Positions 1 to 6,890 of a DNA stretch of 64,000 nt are shown here, in pieces. The position numbers and the translations under genes were made by a program. Source of the DNA: Chryseobacterium cheonjiense (GTDB lineage Bacteria; Bacteroidota; Bacteroidia; Flavobacteriales; Weeksellaceae); contig NZ_JABBGF010000002.1 of the NCBI RefSeq assembly GCF_012927265.1, positions 124,001-188,000 on the forward strand, written 5' to 3'. Numbering within the stretch: the first letter of the stretch is position 1; each line of letters begins with the position of its first letter. The notes below the pieces were generated by a model. That model was not told where the DNA came from and ran no database searches. It was given only the letters and a program-made list of their open reading frames with translations.

Positions 1-446
1 AAAGCCATTACGATAACAGCAGCACCATATCTTTTAATTGCTTTAGCCTGTTTAATAAACTCTTCTTCCCCGCCTTTCAGGCTGATTGAGTTTACTACAC
101 ATTTTCCCTGCGCTACCTGCAAACCGGCTTCCAGAATTTCCCATTTTGACGAGTCAATCATCAAGGGAATTCGGGCGATATCCGGCTCGGATGCTATTAA
201 ATTTAAAAATCTGATCATGGAAGCCTTACCATCGATCAATCCGTCATCAAAATTGACGTCGAGAATCTGCGCACCTCCCTCAACCTGGTGACGTGCAATA
301 TCGAGCGCTTCCCCGAACTTTTCTTCTTTTATTAACCGTAAAAACTTCTTTGAACCGGCAACATTGGTTCTTTCCCCAACGTTGATAAAATTACTTTCCG
401 GTGTTATGATCAAAGGCTCAAGCCCCGATAATCTTAAATATTTCAT
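1..446 (-). CDS. metH: Methionine synthase, second half of a split MetH (partial)
   Basis: The visible 148 residues are the start of the pterin (methyltetrahydrofolate)-binding domain of cobalamin-dependent methionine synthase. They contain the motif [14 protein letters not shown], then [17 protein letters not shown], and MIDSSKW further on. The gene runs off the left edge, so the cobalamin-binding and reactivation domains expected after it cannot be seen. The ATG is 4 bases downstream of the desaturase stop codon, which implies cotranscription. The homocysteine-binding half lies in a separate gene two positions upstream, so the enzyme is split. The cytosolic reaction transfers a methyl group from 5-methyltetrahydrofolate to homocysteine. 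Confidence 0.93.
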   Translation of the reverse strand, partial: MKYLRLSGLEPLIITPESNFINVGERTNVAGSKKFLRLIKEEKFGEALDIARHQVEGGAQILDVNFDDGLIDGKASMIRFLNLIASEPDIARIPLMIDSSKWEILEAGLQVAQGKCVVNSISLKGGEEEFIKQAKAIKRYGAAVIVMA

Positions 447-450
447 TAAA

Positions 451-1542
451 TTATTCTTCTAAAATAAAATAGGCATTGTTTGCATTCTGCCTGAGCAAAT
501 CCACATGTTTGCCCAAAGCGGTGGTAATCGGAAATCTTTTGTATGCTAAACCATGTTCTCTGGCAAACTGCTCAATTTCCTCTGTGATTTCGTTATAATA
601 GGCATAGCTGTAGTTCGGGAAAAGGTGATGGGCAACATGAAAGTTGAAATTTCCCAGCACGTTTCTTACAAACCAGTTATTTTCCTGTAAATCATTGGTT
701 ACTTCAAACTGATGATGGAGCCAGCTAAATGGAAGCCCATTTTTTTCATCCAGTTTCGGGAAAGCATTGTCGGGCAGCGGGTGTAATGGAAGCAATACAA
801 AAAGTGCAAATATACTTGCTGCAATCACCTGTAAAAACCATGCTCCAAGAGCCAGCCCAACTGATACTTTAAAAAACAGGGCCGGAATTCCTATCTGATA
901 AAAAAAATAGAACAGCTTATAGGAAATCATTTTTACTTTTTCTTTTACCGGAATTGCTCCCTGCGTTTTCAGGATCACACGGTCGCTATCAAAAAAATCC
1001 CTGAAGTCTCGGATAAACATCCAGTTGAATAAATACAGCGGATATACGAGAAAGAAAAACCTGTGCTGATACTTTTGAACGCCTTTTGCTTTAATCCACG
1101 GAACAATCAAAAGTACACCACTTTGTTCAATATCAGTATCCCAACCGTCAACGTTAGGATAAGCGTGGTGGCTTGCAATGTGTCTTTTTTTCCAGATATA
1201 TGAATTAGCCCCCACAAAATCGAAGATCTGCAATACCAAACTGTTGAGTTTTTTGCTTTTAAAAATATTGTTATGCGCTGCTTCGTGAATCAAATTAAGA
1301 TAGATCAGCACCAAGGATAATCCCATCAAAATAAAACTTAAAATGTACAACCAGGAATTTTCTGCATTGAGCAATGCAAAAACATACAATCCTAAATACA
1401 GCATAGGCAATACAATGGCTTTCATCTGAATATAAAAATCCCGGTTTTCAGGAATTGCTTCTACCCTCTGGTTCACTTTCTTTCTTAATTCATTAAATAA
1501 TTTTGCATCCTCAGAATCTTTTAAGTAAATAGGTTTTTCCAT
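451..1542 (-). CDS. Fatty acid desaturase family membrane protein
   Basis: This is a 363-residue integral membrane di-iron desaturase. Three histidine boxes are visible: HEAAH at 86-90, HIASHH at 121-126 and HVAHH at 302-306, with hydrophobic segments at about 43-85 and 205-255. This is the layout of acyl-lipid desaturases (fatty acid desaturase superfamily), which introduce a double bond into acyl chains using O2 and an electron donor. There is no fused cytochrome b5 domain, so an external reductant is needed. The gene lies between the two halves of split MetH. A weak -7-like TATCTTTA at 1566-1573 (minus strand) could give it its own promoter. Substrate and regioselectivity cannot be read from the sequence. 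Confidence 0.9.
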   Translation of the reverse strand: MEKPIYLKDSEDAKLFNELRKKVNQRVEAIPENRDFYIQMKAIVLPMLYLGLYVFALLNAENSWLYILSFILMGLSLVLIYLNLIHEAAHNNIFKSKKLNSLVLQIFDFVGANSYIWKKRHIASHHAYPNVDGWDTDIEQSGVLLIVPWIKAKGVQKYQHRFFFLVYPLYLFNWMFIRDFRDFFDSDRVILKTQGAIPVKEKVKMISYKLFYFFYQIGIPALFFKVSVGLALGAWFLQVIAASIFALFVLLPLHPLPDNAFPKLDEKNGLPFSWLHHQFEVTNDLQENNWFVRNVLGNFNFHVAHHLFPNYSYAYYNEITEEIEQFAREHGLAYKRFPITTALGKHVDLLRQNANNAYFILEE

Positions 1543-1624
1543 TATATTTAATTTTGTGTGATACTTAAAGATAATATTAAAAACTATTCCTTTATTCTTG
1601 ATTTAATTAAAAAATTCTATTAAA

Positions 1625-2635
1625 TCAGACAAATTCTTTCAATTTTCTTGGCGGATATTGAGCAACGAGATCAGCAATTGCTTTAATATGCTCAGGTGTT
1701 GTTCCGCAGCATCCTCCAATAATGTTGATCAATCCTTTTTCCGCATACTCTTTGATCTGGGCTGCCATATCTTCTGGCGTTTCATCATATTTTCCGAAAG
1801 CATTGGGAAGCCCCGCATTCGGATAGGCAGAAACATAGAATTCTGAATTGTGCGCAAGCGTTTCCAGATACGGTGTTAACTGATTCGCTCCTAAAGCACA
1901 GTTAAAACCTACACTTAATAAATTCAGATGTGAAACCGAGATTAAAAAAGCTTCCGCGGTTTGCCCGCTCAGTGTTCTTCCTGACGCGTCGGTAATGGTT
2001 CCTGAAACCATGATAGGAATTCTGATTTCTCGTTCATCCTGAATCTCATCTATGGCAAAGAGAGCTGCTTTTGCATTCAGGGTATCAAAAATGGTTTCCA
2101 CTAATAAAATATCTGAACCTCCGTCCAGCAAGGCTTCACATTGCTGTTTGTAAGCCACTCTCAATTCTTCGAATGTAATGGCCCTGTAACCGGGATCGTT
2201 CACATCCGGACTAAGGCTTGCCGTTCTGTTCGTTGGGCCGATAGATCCTGCAACGAATCGTGGTTTGTCAGGATTTTTAGTCGTGAATTCGTCACACACT
2301 TTCCTGGCTATTTTTGCGGATTCGTAATTTAATTCATAAACCAGATCTTCCATATGATAATCTGCCATCGCAATGGTTGTTCCGGAAAATGTATTGGTTT
2401 CAATGATATCTGCGCCTGCTTCAAGGTATTTTCTGTGAACTTCCTCTATTGCGTGGGGCTGCGTTAAAGACAACAAATCATTGTTTCCTTTTACCGGATG
2501 TTCCCAGTTTTTGAAACGTTCGCCACGGTAATCTTCTTCTTCAAATTTATATCGCTGAAGCATGGTGCCCATAGCTCCGTCGAGAATTAAAATTCTTTCG
2601 GATAATGCTTTGTATAATTGTTCTGAATTTTTCAT
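1625..2635 (-). CDS. metH: Homocysteine S-methyltransferase half of split MetH
   Basis: This 336-residue protein matches only the N-terminal homocysteine-binding domain of Met[10 protein letters not shown] is at 19-27, a zinc-ligand Cys sits in GFNCALG at about 245, and the paired zinc cysteines are in [10 protein letters not shown] at 309-310. The full-length enzyme has about 1,200 residues, so the folate, cobalamin and activation domains must come from another protein, and such a protein begins at the left edge. Alone the fold could act as a homocysteine methyltransferase on another donor, but the operon favours a MetH subunit. It is preceded and followed by short gaps, and one of the two double-hairpin repeats lies just upstream of its start. 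Confidence 0.93.
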   Translation of the reverse strand: MKNSEQLYKALSERILILDGAMGTMLQRYKFEEEDYRGERFKNWEHPVKGNNDLLSLTQPHAIEEVHRKYLEAGADIIETNTFSGTTIAMADYHMEDLVYELNYESAKIARKVCDEFTTKNPDKPRFVAGSIGPTNRTASLSPDVNDPGYRAITFEELRVAYKQQCEALLDGGSDILLVETIFDTLNAKAALFAIDEIQDEREIRIPIMVSGTITDASGRTLSGQTAEAFLISVSHLNLLSVGFNCALGANQLTPYLETLAHNSEFYVSAYPNAGLPNAFGKYDETPEDMAAQIKEYAEKGLINIIGGCCGTTPEHIKAIADLVAQYPPRKLKEFV

Positions 2636-2649
2636 TTTTTATATTTTTT

Positions 2650-2694
2650 CCATAGGTCACACCTACGGCTATTATTGTTGAACCCTTCGGGTTT
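2650..2694. repeat. Double-hairpin intergenic repeat, copy 1
   Basis: The gap between the sulfhydrylase and homocysteine methyltransferase genes holds two adjacent small hairpins: CCATAGGT pairing imperfectly with ACCTACGG, and AACCC-ttc-GGGTT. Almost the same sequence and spacing recur at 3991-4036. This resembles a REP-type dispersed element. It could stabilise mRNA or modulate read-through inside the operon, but that is inference. Confidence 0.7.
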
Positions 2695-2698
2695 GTTG

Positions 2699-3859
2699 TT
2701 AATCCAATGCCTGTTTCAAGTCAGCAATAATATCATCTACATTTTCCAGACCAACAGAGCACCGCACCAGACCTGCCGTGATGCCGACTTCGTTCCTTTC
2801 GTGATCGGACAATTTGGAGTGCGTTGTTGATGCCGGATGCGTAACAATTGTTCTTGTATCGCCTAAATTTGCAGAAAGTGAACACATTTTTATTTTATCT
2901 AAGAAGTTTCTTCCCCCTTCAATTCCGCCTTTGATTTCGAAGGCTACGATGTTTCCTCCCAATTTCATCTGTTTTTTTGCAATTTCATAACCCGGATGAG
3001 ATTTGAGGAAAGGGTACTTCACCAATTCTACATTGGAATGAGTTTCCAGAAATTCGGCGACTTTTAAAGTATTTTCACAGTGTTTTTCAACACGTATCGC
3101 TAATGTTTCCAGGCTTTTAGACAACACCCATGCATTGAAAGGCGACATTGCCGGGCCTGTATTCCTTGCAAAGAGGTAAATTTCGCGAATTAGATCTTCT
3201 CTTCCGACTGCTACTCCACCCAGAACACGACCCTGTCCGTCAATTAATTTGGTTGCAGAATGTACCACGATATCTGCTCCGTATTTCATTGGCTGCTGTA
3301 AATAAGGTGTTGCAAAACAGTTGTCCACAATAAATATTAAGTTATGCTTCTTCGCAATTTTCCCGAAAAATTCTAAATCTAAAACCTCAATTGCCGGATT
3401 GGTAGGTGTTTCCAGATATAAAATTTTTGTATTGGGCTGAATGTACTTTTCAACGTTTTCTGCATCTCCTGCTTTGAAATATGTTGTTTCGATATTCCAT
3501 TTCGGGAAATATTTGGTAAATAATGTGTGCGTAGACCCAAAAACAGACTGACAGCTTACGATATGATCTCCCGCATTAAGTAACGCTGCAAATGTTGAAT
3601 AAATCGCCGCCATTCCCGTTGCGAAAGCATATCCTGCTTCAGCGCCTTCCATTTTAGCAATTTTTTCTGTAAATTCCGTTACATTCGGGTTTGAAAACCG
3701 GCTGTACAAATTCTTTGGCTTTTCTTCCGCAAAGCTCGCCCTCATATCTTCCGCATCCTGAAAAATAAAGCTGGATGTTAAATATAAAGGTGTTGAATGT
3801 TCATCAAACTGAGTTCTTTCCGTTTGTGTTCTTATGGCGGAGGTTTCAAAATTTTCCAT
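2699..3859 (-). CDS. metZ: O-acyl-homoserine sulfhydrylase / trans-sulfuration PLP enzyme
   Basis: The protein belongs to the Cys/Met metabolism PLP-dependent family. The Schiff-base lysine is in VVHSATKLIDG (residue 204 of the chosen 386-residue form), and ATGMAAIYS and the aspartate in VDNCFATP line the cofactor site. Family members in this context make homocysteine from an O-acylhomoserine and sulfide. Because the neighbour is a homoserine O-acyltransferase-like protein, direct sulfhydrylation is more likely than cystathionine synthesis. An upstream in-frame ATG would add six residues, but the second Met (MENFETSAIRT) matches the usual family start. It is cytosolic and lies in the SAM-riboswitch operon between the homoserine dehydrogenase and MetH-half genes. 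Confidence 0.85.
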   Translation of the reverse strand: MENFETSAIRTQTERTQFDEHSTPLYLTSSFIFQDAEDMRASFAEEKPKNLYSRFSNPNVTEFTEKIAKMEGAEAGYAFATGMAAIYSTFAALLNAGDHIVSCQSVFGSTHTLFTKYFPKWNIETTYFKAGDAENVEKYIQPNTKILYLETPTNPAIEVLDLEFFGKIAKKHNLIFIVDNCFATPYLQQPMKYGADIVVHSATKLIDGQGRVLGGVAVGREDLIREIYLFARNTGPAMSPFNAWVLSKSLETLAIRVEKHCENTLKVAEFLETHSNVELVKYPFLKSHPGYEIAKKQMKLGGNIVAFEIKGGIEGGRNFLDKIKMCSLSANLGDTRTIVTHPASTTHSKLSDHERNEVGITAGLVRCSVGLENVDDIIADLKQALD

Positions 3860-3990
3860 ATTATTTAATTTACCCATGTAAAGTTTAGCAATGTAACAAT
3901 GAATGCTTCAGCAAGCTCAGCATTACAATTGTAAAAAATATTGGTAAACTGCTACATTATTAAATTGTTATATTAATATTATTATTCGTT

Positions 3991-4036
3991 CCATAGGTTT
4001 TACCTACGACTATTGATATTGAACCCCTTCGGGTTC
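3991..4036. repeat. Double-hairpin intergenic repeat, copy 2
   Basis: This is the second copy of the element at 2650-2694, in the gap between homoserine dehydrogenase and the sulfhydrylase. The first hairpin (CCATAGGT with ACCTACGA) and the second (GAACCC with GGGTTC) are conserved, while the loop and linker bases differ. Change concentrated outside the stems fits selection on structure. Confidence 0.7.
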
Positions 4037-4047
4037 AAATTATCGTT

Positions 4048-5589
4048 CTATTTAGTTTCGCTTACTCTTAAAATATCCCCAAAAACACCTCTTGCGGTAA
4101 CTTTTGCGCCGGCTCCGGCACCCATGATAACGATGGGATTTTCGCCATAACTTTCCGTGTAAATTTCAAAGATGGAATCTGATCCTTTCAGTTGCCCCAA
4201 AGCGGAAGTCGCCGGAACGGAAATCAGTTTCACGTCAAGCTCCCCTTTTTCTTTTTGTAAATCACCATGCAGATCTCCAACATATCTTAACACATGATCA
4301 GGTTCCTGGCTGTCTTTGAGTTTTTGGTATTCTTCATCCAACTCGTTCAGTCTTGAAAGGAATTCAGGTTTTGAGACAGAAAGCAGGCTTTCGGGAACTA
4401 AATTCTGGATATTGATATCTTCAAATTCATTGATAAGATCTAATTCCCTGGCCAGAATCAATAATTTTCTCGCCACATCATTACCGGAGAGATCTTCTCT
4501 CGGATCGGGTTCCGTGTAACCTTTTTCCAGTGCTTCATTGATAATCGTTGAAAATGCGTCATCTCTCAAGGAAAAATTATTGAAAACATAACTCAGTGTT
4601 CCGGAAAAAACACCTTTGATCCTGGTAATATTTTCTCCTGACAAATGTAAAAGCTTTATGGTGTCAATCAATGGTAAACCGGCTCCTACATTGGTTTCGT
4701 AAAGATAACGACGATTGTTCTTGTTCAACGTATATCTTAGCTGACGGTATTCTGAAATAGGAAGGGTATTAAAAATTTTATTGGAAGAAACAAGGTCAAA
4801 ACCATTTTCTGCCAGCGTATGGTAATTTTTAACAAAATCTTTACTCGCCGTATTATCGACAACAATTAAATTTTCAAGTTGATTTTCTTTTGAAAAGCTG
4901 ATCAGTTGTTGAACATCAGAGGGACTTTCTGCTGTCAGAACCTCATCATTCCAGTTTCTGTCAAAACCTTTTTTGTTAAAGGCAATTTTTCTGGAATTGG
5001 CAACAGCTACTACTTTAAGATCGATTTTTTTTCTTCTTTTAATTTCTTCCGAAGACTCCAGAACCTGTTGTATTAAAGTCTTTCCTACGTTGCCATGGCC
5101 TATAATGGCCAGGTGAACGGTTTTTGGCTTTTTAGAAATTTCAGATTCTATGATATTTTTGGCTTTCTCGTCCTGCGAAGAAGTAACTACAATATTCACT
5201 CTTTTTTCTGCTGCTATCTGATTCAGAAGCAAGGGAAAAACATTGTTTCTTGCCAATTCTGCCAATACTTTATTGAAATCTTCCGCAACAAAGCCTAAAA
5301 CCGACACATTGTTGATGCTGTAGATCTGGGAAACTTTTCCTGATTTTCTTTCTGCTTCAAATTCATCAATCAGACAATTCACCGCCTTCTCCGAGTCATT
5401 TTCATGAACAAGGATGGAAATTCCATTTTCTATAGCCTGTTGGGAAATAACGCCAACACTGATTCTTGCCAACGTAAGCGCTTTAAATATCCGCCCGTCT
5501 ATCCCGATTTCTCCTAAAAAATCTTCTCCTTCAAACTTGATGATGGATCTGTTTCTCAAAAATTTTATTTCGTTTGCATTGTTTTTCAT
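4048..5589 (-). CDS. hom: Homoserine dehydrogenase with N-terminal ACT region
   Basis: The last 350 or so residues form a homoserine dehydrogenase: a Rossmann motif AIIGHGNVGKT at about 161-171, then SSNKIFN, ETNVGAGLPLIDT and the catalytic-domain stretch GYTEPDPREDLSG. The first 150 residues look like ACT-type regulatory repeats, as in the linker of fused aspartokinase-homoserine dehydrogenases (ThrA/MetL), but no kinase domain precedes them. The enzyme reduces aspartate semialdehyde to homoserine, the shared precursor of threonine and methionine. The start is 3 bases after the metX-like stop codon, so the two are probably translationally linked. Which amino acid, if any, binds the ACT region is unknown. 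Confidence 0.9.
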   Translation of the reverse strand: MKNNANEIKFLRNRSIIKFEGEDFLGEIGIDGRIFKALTLARISVGVISQQAIENGISILVHENDSEKAVNCLIDEFEAERKSGKVSQIYSINNVSVLGFVAEDFNKVLAELARNNVFPLLLNQIAAEKRVNIVVTSSQDEKAKNIIESEISKKPKTVHLAIIGHGNVGKTLIQQVLESSEEIKRRKKIDLKVVAVANSRKIAFNKKGFDRNWNDEVLTAESPSDVQQLISFSKENQLENLIVVDNTASKDFVKNYHTLAENGFDLVSSNKIFNTLPISEYRQLRYTLNKNNRRYLYETNVGAGLPLIDTIKLLHLSGENITRIKGVFSGTLSYVFNNFSLRDDAFSTIINEALEKGYTEPDPREDLSGNDVARKLLILARELDLINEFEDINIQNLVPESLLSVSKPEFLSRLNELDEEYQKLKDSQEPDHVLRYVGDLHGDLQKEKGELDVKLISVPATSALGQLKGSDSIFEIYTESYGENPIVIMGAGAGAKVTARGVFGDILRVSETK

Positions 5590-5592
5590 CTC

Positions 5593-6531
5593 CTACAAAA
5601 TATTTTTAATGATCGTATTTAATTGTTGGTATTCCATTAAGAAGGCATCGTGCCCGTGAATTGATTTGATTTCATAATAGAATACATTGTCTTTATTTTC
5701 ATTTAATTTTTCAAAACACATTCGGATTTCAGAAGCCGGGAAAAATAAATCCGTATCTACTGCAATAAGATGGATGTTAGCTTTTATCTTTTGCAGTTGA
5801 GATTCATCGGACTTAATATTCATCAGCAAATGGTTCATTAACCTGTATGCTTTTAAACTAAATCTCTCGTTCAAAGCGTTTCCGTGGTATACCAGCCAGT
5901 CTTCCGATTCCAGCCGGTGCTTCTTCTGATTGTATCTGTTTTGAAATCTTTCATTTAAAGATTGTGGTGTTCGGTAGCACAACATGGCATGAATTCTTGC
6001 TTTTTGTAACGGTTCATCATTCTGATTTAACAAAAATTTCTGAACCAGGCATTGTGCATGCAGCCAGTCGTGGGTTTTAAAATCACAGGCAATAGGAATA
6101 AAAATTTCTGCAAGCGGTGGATTTTTCGTGAGCATTTCCCAACCAATTCCACCTCCCAGTGAACCTCCGACAATAGCGTGTAAACTTTTAATATTTAGAA
6201 TTTCAAGACCCTGTAAAAAAATATTGGCAATATCTGATGCTGTAAAATCTTCATTCTCTTCAATAAAAAAATCATCATATCCATTTCCCGGAATATTGAA
6301 GCACAAAACGGTATATTGATCCGTATCAATCACCTGATTTTTACCAATCAGTTGTTTCCACCATCCTTTTTCTCCCGCAACATCTGAATTTCCGGTTAAA
6401 GCATGATTTACCAAAATAACAGGTGCAGAAAACAAGTCTTTCCCGAAAAGCTGATAGCTTAACGAGATATTGTACTCCTTACCGGAATTGGTGTAATACG
6501 AAAAATGAATATTTTTTAGTTCTGTTTTCAA
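5593..6531 (-). CDS. metX: Homoserine O-acyltransferase-like alpha/beta hydrolase
   Basis: This is an alpha/beta-hydrolase protein of the MetX family. NHALTGNSD lies near residue 42, the nucleophile elbow is GGSLGGGIGW with Ser124, and the remaining triad residues are probably Asp in AVDTDLFFP and His in SIHGHDAFL. At 312 residues it is shorter than typical MetX proteins (about 350-380). The expected reaction is O-acetylation (or O-succinylation) of homoserine with acyl-CoA. It is the first gene after the SAM riboswitch and lies 3 bases from hom, which fits a feedback-regulated first committed step of methionine synthesis. The acyl donor cannot be settled from sequence alone. Confidence 0.85.
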   Translation of the reverse strand: MKTELKNIHFSYYTNSGKEYNISLSYQLFGKDLFSAPVILVNHALTGNSDVAGEKGWWKQLIGKNQVIDTDQYTVLCFNIPGNGYDDFFIEENEDFTASDIANIFLQGLEILNIKSLHAIVGGSLGGGIGWEMLTKNPPLAEIFIPIACDFKTHDWLHAQCLVQKFLLNQNDEPLQKARIHAMLCYRTPQSLNERFQNRYNQKKHRLESEDWLVYHGNALNERFSLKAYRLMNHLLMNIKSDESQLQKIKANIHLIAVDTDLFFPASEIRMCFEKLNENKDNVFYYEIKSIHGHDAFLMEYQQLNTIIKNIL

Positions 6532-6595
6532 TTCTATTTAATTTAAAATACAATTGAAAATGCCACAGGAAAATGGCTGAAAGAACTTCAGGTAA

Positions 6596-6699
6596 GTTAT
6601 CTGTCCAAAATAATTCTGGTAGAACGTAGCACCTTCTTTGCTTGCACAAAGGGTTGCTAAGGTTTCATCGGGTCTAATCCCTCAACCTTTCTTGATAAC
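6596..6699 (-). promoter_or_regulatory. SAM-I (S-box) riboswitch
   Basis: Read on the minus strand, the leader shows the S-box core in order: AAGAAAGGTTGAGGGA, then GACCCGATGAAACC, TTAGCAACC, and after a small stem AAGGTGCTACGTTC. A closing P1 helix pairs GTTATC (6694-6699) with GATAAC (6596-6601). It lies about 65 bases upstream of the metX-like ATG. Known S-box RNAs bind S-adenosylmethionine and turn off methionine genes. Downstream there are small hairpins (for example CTGAA/TTCAG near 6580) but no clear U-run terminator, so control at the level of translation is as likely as attenuation. Confidence 0.93.
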
Positions 6700-6728
6700 A
6701 TTTTCAATATTTGAATGAACGAATGGTG

Positions 6729-6736
6729 CAAAGATA
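6729..6736 (-). promoter_or_regulatory. Promoter -7 box of the methionine operon
   Basis: The minus-strand sequence TATCTTTG matches the Bacteroidota -7 consensus TAnnTTTG. It lies about 30 bases upstream of riboswitch helix P1, so the predicted transcript starts just ahead of the aptamer. No convincing TTTG -33 element is present; the upstream DNA is a long A/T tract. Confidence 0.65.
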
Positions 6737-6839
6737 AAACTTTTCTTTTAAAATTTTATAAAAATTTAATTTAATATAATAAATGCCCATCGGCAGGCTG
6801 TTTGCAGAAAGATATTAAGTTTAATTCCAAAGAGCTAAG

Positions 6840-6870
6840 TTGGAATTTTTTATCAAAAAAACTACCTTCG
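6840..6870 (+). promoter_or_regulatory. Promoter of the GH63-like glycosidase gene
   Basis: TTG at 6840-6842, a 20-base spacer and TACCTTCG at 6863-6870 fit the Bacteroidota -33/-7 pattern. The predicted start of transcription, near 6875, falls on or after the first possible ATG codons of this frame, so the ATG at 6891 is the best start. Confidence 0.6.
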
Positions 6871-6890
6871 TAATGAAAAGTGACAAAAAT

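Noticed and set aside
4048..5589. Fused aspartokinase-homoserine dehydrogenase
   Set aside because: Only ACT-like residues precede the dehydrogenase; no kinase motif is present in this or the neighbouring reading frames.
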